From Linnemannia schmuckeri (lineage: Eukaryota; Mortierellomycota; Mortierellomycetes; Mortierellales; Mortierellaceae): a stretch of DNA of 64,000 nt. The stretch is taken from contig JANATG010000005.1 of assembly GCA_029449235.1 (NCBI GenBank), forward strand, positions 2,108,001-2,172,000. The letters are read 5' to 3'. How positions within the stretch are numbered: the first letter of the stretch is position 1; each line of letters starts with the position of its first letter. Positions 45,126 through 55,834 of the stretch are shown here, piece by piece. The notes beneath the pieces are model-generated. The model did not search any database. It saw only the letters and a program-made list of their open reading frames with translations, and was not told the DNA's origin. Position numbers and translations under genes: made by a program.

Positions 45126-45473
45126 TTTAAATGTAAGGCAAAGGGTGGGATATGGCAAGGAGAGGAAGGGCGGAGGGTAAGGAGGGCAAGTGTATGCAAC
45201 TATGAGTGTTTTATAGGAATTCTGGCCCCAGTCAAAACCACTGTCGATGATTAGTTGCGACGATGAGCTGCGGAGAAATGCATTTTTTATTTACAAGCAC
45301 GTAAATTTCTGGCTTGCATGAAGGGTGCACAAACAACTAAAAGAACAACGAGGGATGACTCTTTAATTTACTTTATTCTGCATGTGGAGCAGATGAACAA
45401 TCACCTCGGGCATAGTTTCAAAGGAGACTGAACAAAGAGAACGTGAGAAGATCGTGGGGATATGTGGGGCTAC
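45126..45473 (-). other. intergenic region between ML-like copies 3 and 4
   Basis: About 350 bases with the copy 3 promoter; nothing else seen. Confidence 0.4.
45209..45215 (-). promoter_or_regulatory. TATA box, ML-like copy 3
   Basis: TATAAAA on the minus strand, 84 bases upstream of the copy 3 ATG. Confidence 0.5.
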
Positions 45474-46135
45474 CTAAGAGCAGTTCCTAGCCGTCAATGT
45501 TGCTAGAAGATGAAATGGGAAACAACCATTATTGATCAAGAAAGCGAGAAACTTTTAGGTTAGCTTCATGCGCTGCGCTGTAGTTGAGCAAAACTATAGC
45601 TTGCCGAACTGACAGTATGTAACATTGATGTTTCCATTGGTAGCCAAGAATGTCATCAACATGCCGATCTAATGAAAAGCTGAAAAGGAAAACACTAGGT
45701 GCATTACATTCTTACTTCACCACTATCAGTTGTCACGATTGTCTAGGTTTGAGCAACATGAAAAAGTATACTTACGTAGGTTGGCGTGGTTGGCTTAACA
45801 AGAGTGCATGTGGTTAAGGAGGCCACAGTAGCAGAGACAGGACACGGTCGTCCCTGCAGATCCAAGAGGGCGCATAAGTCTTAGTTATCGACGTAGACGA
45901 CACGACCCAAGCATCGTCCAGTGATGGAATTCTTGGCGCAAGGGATAATCGCGGACGACAGAGTTCCGGTAGCGGTGTCGCACATGTTGTAACTGGTACA
46001 GAGCGGCTCAAGGATTACAGTGAAAGTGATGGCCATCATTTCAATTGGACCTGTAGCGCAGTTCGTGAAGGAGACTTAGACTTCTGCGAGATCGAGCAAG
46101 GCTACGGCGGACAGGATGATAAAAGTGAGTTTCAT
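45474..46135 (-). pseudogene. secreted ML/NPC2-like protein, copy 4 (two stops)
   Basis: The three-exon structure is preserved (45776-46135, 45605-45668, 45474-45502; exons 2 and 3 match copy 1 in length). Exon 1 has in-frame TAA codons at 46076-46078, where copies 1 and 3 have the Gln at the mature N-terminus (CAA in copy 1), and at 45891-45893, where copies 2 and 3 have His in NHD. The exon 2 donor is GC instead of GT (GCAAGC). The rest still reads NCATGPIEM, PLC, CLGRVVYVDN, LVKP, FLATNGN, NCS. A clear pseudogene whose frame has otherwise been kept, so inactivation looks recent. Confidence 0.8.
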
Positions 46136-46240
46136 TTGAGTAGAGACAGAAGATGGGTTGAAAATGGCAGGAGTATAATGGGGTAAAATGTCAGAGGGGA
46201 AGCAGAGTTCAGATAGATACTAAAATAGCTTGTCTGCAAC

Positions 46241-46247
46241 TTTTATA
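46241..46247 (-). promoter_or_regulatory. TATA box, ML-like copy 4
   Basis: TATAAAA on the minus strand, about 105 bases upstream of the copy 4 ATG; kept although the gene is dead. Confidence 0.45.
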
Positions 46248-47729
46248 CCTACAAAGTGTCAGGCTGAGACCAGGTCCTTTTTTCGAAAGCAAATGTTTGT
46301 AGATGTTTACAAGTGCTTGCTTGTTTGCGTCAGTATCATTGCTTGTTTCTGATTTTTATTGTTTGTCTGTTTTTGTGTGAGGAAGTGGGCGCAGATGTCG
46401 GTTGTTTACATTTTTCGAAATCTGTCGAACGAACAAACAAAAAAAGTCTGTCAACGGCGCGTATAAGTCGATTAACATGACCTGAGTTGTAAATTTTGAA
46501 TGTTAAATCAAGTACCTGCATCACGCTTCCGAATACTCCAAACGATGTCAGGGAGTTGGATGTGGAGGTGGTTGGAGAAGGGATGCAGGGGGGAAGAAAA
46601 AAGAAGATCGTGAAAGAGAAACAAAGAAATGTTAACTCGGAATACATGCGCACGGACAACCAAACATTCCGTTTGTTGGCTCTCAGCTCGGATAGAAGAA
46701 ACCCTTTGATTCAGGAACAGAGTCGGGCATCCAAAACAACACGGAGGATGACAGAGGAAAGTCGTTCAAACAACAAACAAAATGACTGGGAGTTGTTCAT
46801 TTACACATGACTTTGGCAACAATATTTTTTTAGTGATATCTAATGTTTATCACAACAAGGTCTACGAAGAGGAACAGGGGGAGGAAAAGTTGGTGAGGAT
46901 AAGCATGTAGAGTTCACCTTCAACATTAGGTAAACTTGTCGAAGAACTGTTTACTCGAGGCTTTGAGAAAGCTAAGCTTGCAATGATTTCTGTCGCTGTG
47001 TTTTGTTTGTTTGTCTGCTTGTTTGTCTGTCTGTTTGTCTGTTGTCTGTCTGTTTGTCTGTTTGTTTGTCTGTTTGTTTTTTGTTGTTGTTTTTTCCTTT
47101 GGGAGATGGCATTGAATGCCGTTGTCCTCAGCTATTTTTTTTTCTTATTTTGAAGAAACAAAGCTTTGAGATGGTACCGGGTGTGGAATACATGTTTACT
47201 TTGAAGATCTGCGGTCAATTTGGCCACTTTCATAAATTATTGGATAAGAAAGGAGATTAGAAAAAGAAAGGAGATGAAAGAGAAATGATGCAAAGAGCGA
47301 TAGTGCACAACGCCTTCTAAAACAATTTCAAATTCGGACACAAGGAGCCGTAGTAGGGGGAAAGAGAGTGCGAAGAAATTGGAGCAGTGTTCACTTGAGT
47401 GCGACAATGCTTGGCTGGCCGCTTTATAGATGCAAATGCAACTGACGTTTTTAACTAAAGAGTGAACTGCTGCGGCTGATTTTGTTTGTTTATTTATCGT
47501 CGATGCAAGAGCAGCCATCGGCAATGCATGTTTCACTCAGTCTGGACAGGTCATGAATTGTGTCCAAGTCCTTCAAATTGGCAACAGAATATATTGATTT
47601 GATCCTCCTTTGTTTGTTCAAAGAAAGTAGCAAGAAACGACAACGAATAGTCTACAGGTGTATGGGGCCGGCATCTCCCATTGCATGTCAGAATACGCTC
47701 TTTCGTCCAGAGTTTGGCTCTAATTTTTT
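46248..47729. other. gene-poor 1.5-kb region
   Basis: No ORF with coding character. Contains the TGTCTGTTTG microsatellite at about 47004-47082 and A/T-rich sequence. The right end is the 3' flank of the LRR gene. Confidence 0.4.
47004..47082. repeat. TGTTTGTCTG-type microsatellite
   Basis: Degenerate array of TGTTTG/TGTCTG units; its apparent Cys/Leu/Val/Ser-rich ORF is a by-product. Confidence 0.85.
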
Positions 47730-50408
47730 TTATTTGTTCATTTTTGAAGGGCCGAGGTACAATTTAACTGGTGGTTGCATGGCCTGTATCTTCCCCAGTA
47801 AGTAGGATCGAGCCACGGGCGTCAGAAGATGGTTTAGAATTCTAACAACATTCAACCTCATACTTACAATATCAGAATCGTCAGCGACCTCCTCCATCTC
47901 CCCATCCTCCAAGGTTATAAGCCCGAGCTCTAATTGTCCCTTCCGCTTCTCCTGTTCCTCTTCCCTATCTCTCCGTTTCGTCCTCTCATTCTCCTCCATT
48001 GTCTTTGTATTCTCCATAAATAACAAAAATCCCTCCACATGTTTATCTCCAAAATCTGAATCCCTAATCTCAAACTCCTCCAGATTCCAGAGAGCGCTGC
48101 GAATAAATAGTCTTGACCATGTGAGAGAATTACCGTCCTGATTGCCTAAGTTGATTCCGTGAGAGGATTTCAGGGGCAGGCGGAGACCAACGAGGCGAAG
48201 GCATCGTAGGCCTAGAGTAGGTGACGTCGCGATTTTGATGAGCTCGATGAGGTAACGCTCGCTGTCGGCACGGAGGCGAAAGCAGCACAGGCTGATCTCT
48301 CGAAGGTGGACGAATGTGGTTGTCGCATTGTTAATGTTGATCCTGGAGCTGGCAGCGGCGGGGGCAGTGCTGTTGGTGGCTGATGTTGATACTGTCGAAG
48401 AAGACGAGGAGATGGCTTGATGTTGCCGATTTTCAAGCCAGTTCAGAACAATGGGAAACCACCCATTCGATGGTGCTCTGTCGAGATGGAAAGTATGGAT
48501 ATTATGGGCGATTGTGCTGTTGAGGATGTATTGCCAGATAACCTCACATCTAAGGTCGAAATTCAGGTCAACCATGAGGGATTTGGGTACAGCTCCTTGC
48601 CTCCTGAAGACGGCTTTAGCGTGTATTTTCCCTCTCGAGAATAGTTGGACCTCAATGTCCTGAGACGGCGGAGTGATTGAAGTTGTGCTGATCAGGGCTG
48701 TCGATGGAGCCTTCAACGCATACCATATATTCATGAGGTAGGCTCTGTAACCTTCTAAGGGGCACTCGACAATCAACAATGTGACGTGACTGAGTCGACT
48801 AACCAGTCTATATACCGTTCGTCCGTGAAGATACTCCCAGTTAAAGATATCAAGATGGACCTGGAGTACCTCCAAATGGGAGAGGTCGCCAGGAAAGTCG
48901 ACGCTGAATTTTTGGAGGCAGTCGGGCATGTTGACCAGATATATGTGCGTAAGGGGCTTGAAGTCAAAGAGTTGGATCAAAGGATCAAACAGGGTTGCAG
49001 GAATAGCATCACTGCTGGCGGCGCGGTCCCGCAGTTGTGGGCGGCTCTTGCCTCCATTAACGACTAAAGTAGTAAATCTGCAACCACGAACCGCGGCTGC
49101 CAACCGCTCCAGATCTCTTTTAGTCCACGACCAGTCCAGTGTGATATTCAAAGCGTTTACACTTTTCAGACCTTGCTCATTGGATAAGTCTACGAACACG
49201 CTGTATAGATTCTTTGAGAGGTTAGATTCACGGATGTGAATGTGTACAAGGAGTTGTTCCGCAACGTAACTACCTCCGCAATGTTCGAGGAAGCGGATGA
49301 GACGTGATGGTGGTGGTGGCGGTGGTGGTGGTGGTGCTGGTTTTTGTGCCTGTGCTTGAGGTTGTGCTTGTGCTCGCGCCTCAGTCTGTACTTCTGCTTG
49401 AGCTCGAGCTCGTGCCCATACTTGTGCTTGCACTTGTTGAGGACTCTGGATGGGTAACGGTGGTGGTGGTGCCATCGACCCTGGTACAGAGACCGGCAGT
49501 GGCAATGCTGAGTGTTGTTGTTGCTGTGCTAATGGCTGAAGCACAGGAGGATGATGCTCAAGCGAGTGGCTAAGGTGTAGTACTGTGATAGTTGGCGGCT
49601 GCACCACGGTCTCGATGGCAGAGACCACAGGGGATAGAGCAGGCTGAAGCGGTGTCGTTGCCACTGCCAAAGGCGGCGACGATGGATGTTCCAGGCTTGG
49701 ATGTGAAGGATTTGAGGTTACGAGAGGTGAGGGTGACAGATCCCGCGTCCCTGTTGCCCTGCACAGAAACCTCGACCTTGGGAATGCTGAAAATGGAGTC
49801 TCTCCCGATATTGAGGCAAGTCCAGGGGTAAGAGGCGACCATGGCGACGACGTAAGCTTACGATCCCACTGTTTCCTGGCTATGACATATCTTGGTTTTG
49901 GCGGTGGTGCTGTTACAAGAGGCGATGGTGCCACAGCAGGTGCACTGAGTCTGCGTTTTTTGGACTCTCGTTTGCTCCCCTTATCTTTTTTCCTATGGGG
50001 GTTAACTTCTGATTCGCTACGATATCCATCTCGAGGGTGTTTGTGAGAAGGTAGAGGTCTTGGTAGCGGGGGTAATGGTAACAGTATTGGCGGTGGTGCA
50101 AGTGAAGACGGAGCGTCGATATGTCGTTGTCGTGGTCTGTTATAGAAGCGATTTTCTGCTGCGATGTTTCTCTGACGATTTGGTCTCATGTTGGCCATAA
50201 GCACGATATCTGGGCTCAGCGAGTCTCGGACAAAATACGAACGTTCTCGCGGTGGTACCTTTGGTTGTGTTTGAAGCTGCGGCTGTGCTGGATCAACAGG
50301 TGCGTTATTTTCTGGTGATAATGGTCGGTGGTCTGATTGTCCTTGAGCTCGAAGAGACTGGGCTGGGGCAGCGGTTCCACTGTATTTTGGTGATGATTGA
50401 GGGTCCAT
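47730..50408 (-). CDS. Pro-rich protein with LRR-type C-terminal half
   Basis: Uninterrupted ORF of 892 aa from the ATG at 50408 (in-frame codons upstream have no ATG). Residues 1-400 are disordered: Pro/Ser-rich, basic KKDKGSKRESKKRR, and Ala/Gln repeats (RARAQAEVQTEARAQAQPQ) ending in a run of Pro. The second half has RNI/LRR character (SLKSVNALNITLDW-like, LTHIYLVNMPDCLQ, LSHLEVLQVHLD), as in other F-box-like families here, but no F-box was recognised. A GTAAGT near 47867 within the last 50 codons could be a donor giving another C-terminus; the ORF itself reads through sensibly (RILNHLLTPVARSYLL). Function unknown. Confidence 0.75.
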   Translation of the reverse strand: MDPQSSPKYSGTAAPAQSLRAQGQSDHRPLSPENNAPVDPAQPQLQTQPKVPPRERSYFVRDSLSPDIVLMANMRPNRQRNIAAENRFYNRPRQRHIDAPSSLAPPPILLPLPPLPRPLPSHKHPRDGYRSESEVNPHRKKDKGSKRESKKRRLSAPAVAPSPLVTAPPPKPRYVIARKQWDRKLTSSPWSPLTPGLASISGETPFSAFPRSRFLCRATGTRDLSPSPLVTSNPSHPSLEHPSSPPLAVATTPLQPALSPVVSAIETVVQPPTITVLHLSHSLEHHPPVLQPLAQQQQHSALPLPVSVPGSMAPPPPLPIQSPQQVQAQVWARARAQAEVQTEARAQAQPQAQAQKPAPPPPPPPPPSRLIRFLEHCGGSYVAEQLLVHIHIRESNLSKNLYSVFVDLSNEQGLKSVNALNITLDWSWTKRDLERLAAAVRGCRFTTLVVNGGKSRPQLRDRAASSDAIPATLFDPLIQLFDFKPLTHIYLVNMPDCLQKFSVDFPGDLSHLEVLQVHLDIFNWEYLHGRTVYRLVSRLSHVTLLIVECPLEGYRAYLMNIWYALKAPSTALISTTSITPPSQDIEVQLFSRGKIHAKAVFRRQGAVPKSLMVDLNFDLRCEVIWQYILNSTIAHNIHTFHLDRAPSNGWFPIVLNWLENRQHQAISSSSSTVSTSATNSTAPAAASSRININNATTTFVHLREISLCCFRLRADSERYLIELIKIATSPTLGLRCLRLVGLRLPLKSSHGINLGNQDGNSLTWSRLFIRSALWNLEEFEIRDSDFGDKHVEGFLLFMENTKTMEENERTKRRDREEEQEKRKGQLELGLITLEDGEMEEVADDSDIVSMRLNVVRILNHLLTPVARSYLLGKIQAMQPPVKLYLGPSKMNK

Positions 50409-50892
50409 TTGTGAAAAATAAAAGGGGAGGAATGAAGAACGAACAAGACTAGTGAAACAGGAACAAAAAAAACAAAAAAAAGGCGTATTCCTCAAAGTAT
50501 AGGGCGGGGTTTAGCGCCCTTTTAAAACAAGGATCCATGCTTCGCCCAACTCGAAGACCGAACTAGGACAGAGCGGTGGTTATTTTGTTTCTGTTTGTGA
50601 GCTCGAATTTCGTATGTGTGTCTTTCAGGAAATGAGTGGCTAATTTTTGTTCATGAATGGTGGTCAAAGACACACACATACACACACTCTCTTTGACAAA
50701 GAGCGCCACCAAGCAACGTCAAGTATGACATGAGAGGCACCACATCACTTACCATGAATACGTTCTTTCACACACACATGAGTTTTCCATTGTCGGACAT
50801 GTTGCTGCACGTAATCATCACTCGCCCAATGAATTTATAGCAAAAGAGTTGTTTATTTTACGACTTGTGAATCTAAATACAAAAGAAAAACG
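50409..50892 (-). other. intergenic region
   Basis: About 480 bases: upstream region of the LRR gene and 3' flank of TPC1. A CACACACATACACACACAC stretch lies near 50670. No gene. Confidence 0.4.
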
Positions 50893-52626
50893 TTAATGCG
50901 TCCGCCGATACTTTTCTACAAGTGCGCCTGCTTGTGAAAAGACCAAAAACGTCACTGCACTCGCTGGAGCTGCCTTGAGCAGTCCTGGGAGGAGCCCCTT
51001 GTAGAGAGCCAGGTACCCCTCCCGCTGGGCAATATGCACCACGCATCTCCACACTGTCGTCGGTAGCTTGTCTACCGCCACGGCCTTTGATCCTGACGCG
51101 GTTCCTGAGACTGAACTTGTTGCCATTGACTTTTGTTGTTCCGATCCTTGGATTTGTAACCGCTTGCGGACCATATCAAGAGGGTAGACGCCTGTTTTGG
51201 AGATCACGCCTGACAATGCGCCACAAAGCAGGTCCTCGATTCCCAACAAAAACTGACCCACAGTCTTGACTGGCCGCTCTTTTTCGGATGCTGTTGCTAC
51301 TGATCCTGGCGACGCCGTGATAGTTCGTTTGGAGTACGATGACTCTACACTCGCCTTCTTTTTCAGCCAGGACGCCAGGTGCTTGAGGCTGTCGTACGAT
51401 CCAAACATTATGCCCATGTACGGAACCACTTGGATCAGAGCTGGAGACATGCCCCTGTAGAACCCTGGTATGCCGTCTGCTCGATAAATATGTCCGCATG
51501 CCTGTATGATTCCTGTATACACCTATTCGTAATTATATGCGTGTGAGCAGGAGCTTTTTTTTTTTTATCCAGTACGTAATTAATTGTGCGTCAAATTATC
51601 CTTTGTAAAAAATTACCTTGACATCGCGCTGGATGGCGAACCTGGTCCTGAGCAGATCAAAAGGGTAGGTACAAGCAGTAGCAACGATTCCTGCGTTGGC
51701 TCCTGCGACGAATGACTGTACAGCGGACGACCCTGCAACGGTCGAGAAGGCGCTGAGGGGTGCTGCGACTACGGTTCCTGTCACTGTTCCCGCTGTCGTT
51801 GATGTTGATGACGATCCAATCGACTTGACAGCAACAGCCTTTTGAGCAGACATATCGGCTGATTTCTTGAGAAAGACCTTGGTCTGCTGGTAGACCAGGA
51901 ACTGGATTCCGCTGTACGTGAGATAGAGATATTCCGCCGCCATGTTGCCCTTCCACAGTCCCTATCCACGTTTTAACCCCAACGAAAAAAAGGAAAATCG
52001 TCTTGTGAGTAATTTTTGTTGTTGTCGGGTATGACGATATGTTACACGGGCAGTGGATCCCAACGGGATCGATTAGGGACTTACTCGGATGCCCTCCTCC
52101 CGAACGATTAGCGCCATCCCCGAGAACATGCCCTTGTACCGTGGTTGCCTCGACGCTGCGCTCGCTACAGATTCAATTCCTGACGAGCCCCCTTTTCGCT
52201 TCAACAGTGTCGATAGATCTTTCCTTTGCGTTTGCATCTGTATTGCATTAGAAGGAAGAGGAATATGACCATGTTAGTATTTCCTTCCTGTAATACAAGC
52301 GCGTTGTATCAAACAAAAGACATGCATACCTGCAACCTGATCTTGACGACGTCTAGAGGGGCAATGACGAACCGCGATACCACGCCTGCAGAGGCTCCAC
52401 AGAGGACGGTCTCTGTCTTGGACAGCGTTGGTGTACCCTCTGCTATGCTTGTTCGCTGACTTGTTTTCGTGCCATGGTTTGTAATGTTGTTGTTAGTGGT
52501 AGTGGTTGTTGTTGATGTGGACTGTGGTAATGAGGATGTGTGTGGCTGTTGTGAATGTGAATGTGAATGCGAAGTTATGTCTTGGTAAGGGACAGTAGGT
52601 GTGGTCGCCGATGGATCAGCGGCCAT
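50893..52626 (-). CDS. TPC1: mitochondrial carrier, thiamine pyrophosphate carrier type
   Basis: Four exons on the minus strand: 52330-52626, 52085-52237, 51617-51961, 50893-51522; 474 aa. Three mitochondrial carrier repeats are present, with signatures PLDVVKIRLQ, YPFDLLRTRFAIQ and YPLDMVRKRLQIQG, and the matching GLWKGN, GFYRGMSP and ALYKGLLPGL segments. The combination fits Tpc1 carriers, which import thiamine pyrophosphate across the inner membrane. The protein is longer than yeast Tpc1 (about 314 aa) because of a Ser/Thr/Asn/His-rich N-terminus (~75 aa) and two Ser/Thr/Ala-rich loops. The substrate is inferred from family resemblance only; other solute-carrier subfamilies remain possible. 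Confidence 0.85.
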
Positions 52627-53082
52627 GGTTACTCAGGTATGGAGAGAAAAAGAGAAGGGAGGAGTGAGGGGATCAAAGGAAAAGTGTGTTGTGCGTGCGT
52701 GTGAAAGAAGGGAGAAAGAAAAAAGGAAAAATCCTGGCGGACATTTTAAAATACCTGAGGACGTGAGCTGGCTTTTGTTCCTATCCTTCGTTCCCTCTCT
52801 GTTTCCCTCCCTCCTTCGCCTGTCAACTGTTCCTCTCTTCCCTTCGAATTTTTTTTTACTTCCTATTTCATCTCAGAAAGACCGTTTTCCTTGTTCTGCT
52901 GTTCGTCCTTCTCTTTACTTTGTCGCAATTGGCTCTACCAGAGTCCATTCGTGTGATAGATAAATGAAAGAGAGTGGTTGTTGACAGAGTCACTTTTTTT
53001 GCTTCTAAAATGACCGTTTATGTTATTTTTGATCAAAATTAATCAGATCCCTCAGGGACACAGGCACTGGCCTAATGGTCAG
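52627..53082. other. intergenic region
   Basis: About 450 bases: TPC1 upstream sequence, a CT-rich block (52770-52860), then unrelated sequence up to the F-box pseudogene. No gene. Confidence 0.4.
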
Positions 53083-54069
53083 GGATGAGGCGCATTGTAC
53101 CTCTATGGCACTTCGGCACTCAGCAATCATGCTGGAAAGCTGTCAGTCGGTTCGAGGAGTTGGACTACACTGGCATAGATCCACTGAAGTATGCGTCGTA
53201 CATGTGCGCGGATCTTGACCTTCTTAAGCGTATATCCTATGCCGGAATGACTGCCTGGAAATGCGGACGAGCAGTTGACGCTGTTTACACGATGCAGTGG
53301 GTTGACAATGCTGTCTTGGTGCGTCGACCATGGAGTCTTCCCAATCAATGCTTTTCTCTCATGCCTTGTGAGATCAGTCTGGCCACAGCTGGATGATCTT
53401 GGGTTGGAATACGTCGCCCAGGCGAACAGGGACTTTACGGCTGTCATTCAGCAAGTGCCGCCCCTGAAGCGGTCCAAACTTGAGGCAAACGAGTTCGGGC
53501 CATTGTCGTTTGATCAAATTCGACTATGCCACTTTGACAGTTTAAGGAGCTTGTCCATGATTCGTTGTGAGAAGTTTTCGGGTCGGGTGGCACTGGAGGG
53601 CTTACAGAGCTGTCCTCACCTCGAAGATTTTTCGAGGCGATGCCTTTCTGTCGCCAACATCCGATGGATGCCGCAACGCTGGGTGTGTCGAGGATTAAAG
53701 CGAACTGGACTTGTTTTCGACTGTAATCCGGATGATCGCCTTGGACAGGAAGATACGTTGGTGTTTGAGTATCTATCGGGCCTGACACGCCTGCAGGAAG
53801 TTGACATGGCGCATGTTCACAGTCGGAGGAAATTAGAACCAAGAGTCAGAGCGTGTCGATGGTGACTGGACTGTGAACTTGGACAACTTTCGACATTGAC
53901 TCGCCTAAGAAGTGTCAAGTTTGGCACTGTTGGGGCGTGTTTGAGACTGAAGGACCCTGAATGGATGATGGGTCACTGGTCATTGCTGGAGATAGTGGGT
54001 ATGAACCTTTCGTCGAGTAACGACACTCGCATGCGTTGGCATACTCTGCTGAAAAAAGCATGGGATTAA
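53083..54069 (+). pseudogene. 5'-truncated F-box/LRR pseudogene, paralogue of the 54332 gene
   Basis: It aligns with the C-terminal two thirds of the intact gene just downstream. AVSRFEELDY is identical; then a frame change near 53268-53282; then LVRSVWPQLDDLGLE (against LMRSDWPHLDDLALD), VPPLKRSKLEANEFGP, MIRCEKFSGRVALEGLQSCPHLE and RACRW. A TGA follows at 53862-53864 where the intact gene has Arg, and alignment continues in the same frame (STLTRLRSVKF, WMMGHWSLLEIV) to a TAA at about 54067-54069. The F-box part is missing. This is a dead tandem duplicate. Confidence 0.82.
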
Positions 54070-54191
54070 TCGTAGAAGGTAGCAACATCTCTGGGCAGTA
54101 CGGAGTCAGTAAATAGTCGAGATGCAATCATTTGTGAGGCATTTGGACATGGATGTGACTCAGGAGAAAGTTAAATAATTTCGACACCACG

Positions 54192-54192
<1 letters not shown>

Positions 54193-54222
<30 letters not shown>

Positions 54223-54300
54223 CACTGTCCCTTTTTTTTTTCTTTTTCTTACATCACCTCCCATCCTTCCCTCCCTTCCCTCCCTTCCCTCCCTTCCGTT
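54193..54300. repeat. T30 homopolymer and CCCTTCCCT repeats
   Basis: A run of 30 T at 54193-54222, a second T-run, then tandem TCCCTCCCT units (about 54260-54297) directly before the F-box gene; likely its core promoter pyrimidine tract. Homopolymer length may be unreliable. Confidence 0.7.
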
Positions 54301-54331
54301 CAGTATCACCTTTCTTCTCATACCCATCTCG

Positions 54332-55834
54332 ATGGCTTACATCACCGACCTCCCACCAGAGATTCTCGAACTCATCGGTAATCGTCTCGACAAATGCGCA
54401 CTTTTAAATGTACTTCGCACCTGTCACCTCTTTCATCGGAACTTTTCCTCCGACTTAGTTTGGAAAGAGGTCACTGCCCAGGCTGCTACCGCTGTTGCTG
54501 CCGGTGATGGAGACTCTTTAATCGATATAGGTACCCTCCACACTCATACCCGCAAGGTGCAAGCTCTCAAACTCTGTGGACCCCTCCCTGCTGACTACTT
54601 TGGCTTGTCCTTCCCAAACCTCACAACCTTGCAGCTACAAGATATCGCAGTCAACAATAGTCCAACAGAGAGAGACAGAGAACAGGAATCCAAATGGGCT
54701 CGCGTCATTCGTCTCAACCCCACAATATGCGACATTGCCATCTATCTGCGCCACAGAGCCAGTGGTCAGTCGACAGAGATCTGGGACGCTATCTTGGAAT
54801 TCCTCCATAGACCACGGCAGCTCAAGGTCGGTGGTTCGAGCAGCATGCCAAAGTTCACGGTTCAAGTCCAAAAGTCGTTCTGGAGAGCTGTCAGTCGATT
54901 TGAGGAGTTGGACTACAATGGCCCGGTGGATCAGCTAAGGATCGACCCGCATAAGTGGGCGAATCTCACAGGACTCCAGCGACTGTCCTACAAGAGCACG
55001 ATCCCATCTACTTATCTCCATATAAAGTTGTTTGAGTATTGCCGTGGGTTGAAGAGGCTCAGGTGGTCGCGAGACGCTGGCGTATTCCCGGTCAAGGAAC
55101 TTCTCCAGTGCTTGATGCGATCGGACTGGCCTCACTTGGACGACCTTGCGCTGGATAGGGTCTACCAGTCGGACATAGAATTTGCTCCCGTGATGTATCG
55201 CCTGCCACCGTTGAAGCATCTTAGGCTTGACGCTGCATTGTTCGGGCCGCAATGCTTCAATCACCTCAAAGTGCGTCAGTTTGCAACCTTGCAGACTCTG
55301 GATTTGATAAGGTGCGAAAACTTTACGAGTCAAATGGCGCTAGAGGTCTTGCAAGGGTGTCCCCATCTAGAGGTTTTTATGGGACGACAAATTGCTATGA
55401 GCGATCTCATATCGATGTTGCGCCGACCTTGGGTCTGTAGTGGGTTAAAGCGTCTTGGTGTTCAGTTCGAAAACGACCTTGGCCCCCTCGGCACCGCTAC
55501 TGACGCCAATAAGGTGGTGTTGGAGCGTCTGTCGAGATTGACAAGCCTGGAGGAGATGGACATGGTGTTGAACGGGGCTCGGGGTCTAGTGCGCTCAAAT
55601 GTGAGAGCATGTCGATGGAGGCTGGATGCGGGTCTTCAACAGCTTGCAACACTGACACGACTTCGAATTGCCAGGTTTGATTTCTCTGTGACGCATATGA
55701 GGACTGAGGATGTGCAGTGGATGGTGAACCATTGGCCATCGTTGGAAGTGCTGCAGGGTTACTTTTCTTTGGATCTAGAGATTCAGCAACAAGCGAATGC
55801 ATTGCTGAACGAGCGCGGGATTAGACGCCATTAA
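54332..55834 (+). CDS. F-box / LRR protein
   Basis: Single exon, 500 aa. The F-box is at residues ~4-48 (ITDLPPEILELIGNRLDKCALLNVLRTCHLFHRNF…VWKEV), at the very N-terminus as in this lineage's expanded F-box families. The rest is an RNI-like leucine-rich region (LQALKLCGPLP-like, LTTLQLQDI, GLKRLRWSRDAG, HLDDLALDRV, LPPLKHLRLDA, TLQTLDLIRCENF, LEEMDMVL), with few gaps and no low-complexity insert. It probably acts as an SCF substrate receptor; substrate unknown. A truncated, frameshifted paralogue lies immediately upstream, evidence of local tandem duplication. Confidence 0.88.
   Translation: MAYITDLPPEILELIGNRLDKCALLNVLRTCHLFHRNFSSDLVWKEVTAQAATAVAAGDGDSLIDIGTLHTHTRKVQALKLCGPLPADYFGLSFPNLTTLQLQDIAVNNSPTERDREQESKWARVIRLNPTICDIAIYLRHRASGQSTEIWDAILEFLHRPRQLKVGGSSSMPKFTVQVQKSFWRAVSRFEELDYNGPVDQLRIDPHKWANLTGLQRLSYKSTIPSTYLHIKLFEYCRGLKRLRWSRDAGVFPVKELLQCLMRSDWPHLDDLALDRVYQSDIEFAPVMYRLPPLKHLRLDAALFGPQCFNHLKVRQFATLQTLDLIRCENFTSQMALEVLQGCPHLEVFMGRQIAMSDLISMLRRPWVCSGLKRLGVQFENDLGPLGTATDANKVVLERLSRLTSLEEMDMVLNGARGLVRSNVRACRWRLDAGLQQLATLTRLRIARFDFSVTHMRTEDVQWMVNHWPSLEVLQGYFSLDLEIQQQANALLNERGIRRH

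Noticed and set aside
45474..46135. RIP-like mutation as cause of copy 4 stops
   Set aside because: Only one stop fits a simple C-to-T change and neighbouring copies show no such bias; RIP is not established for this type of fungus.
47003..47260. Cys/Leu/Val/Ser-rich small ORF
   Set aside because: By-product of a TGTTTG/TGTCTG microsatellite.
51596..51969. Possible frameshift at the exon 2/3 junction of TPC1
   Set aside because: The boundary at 51961 gives GGA CTG TGG and all phases agree.
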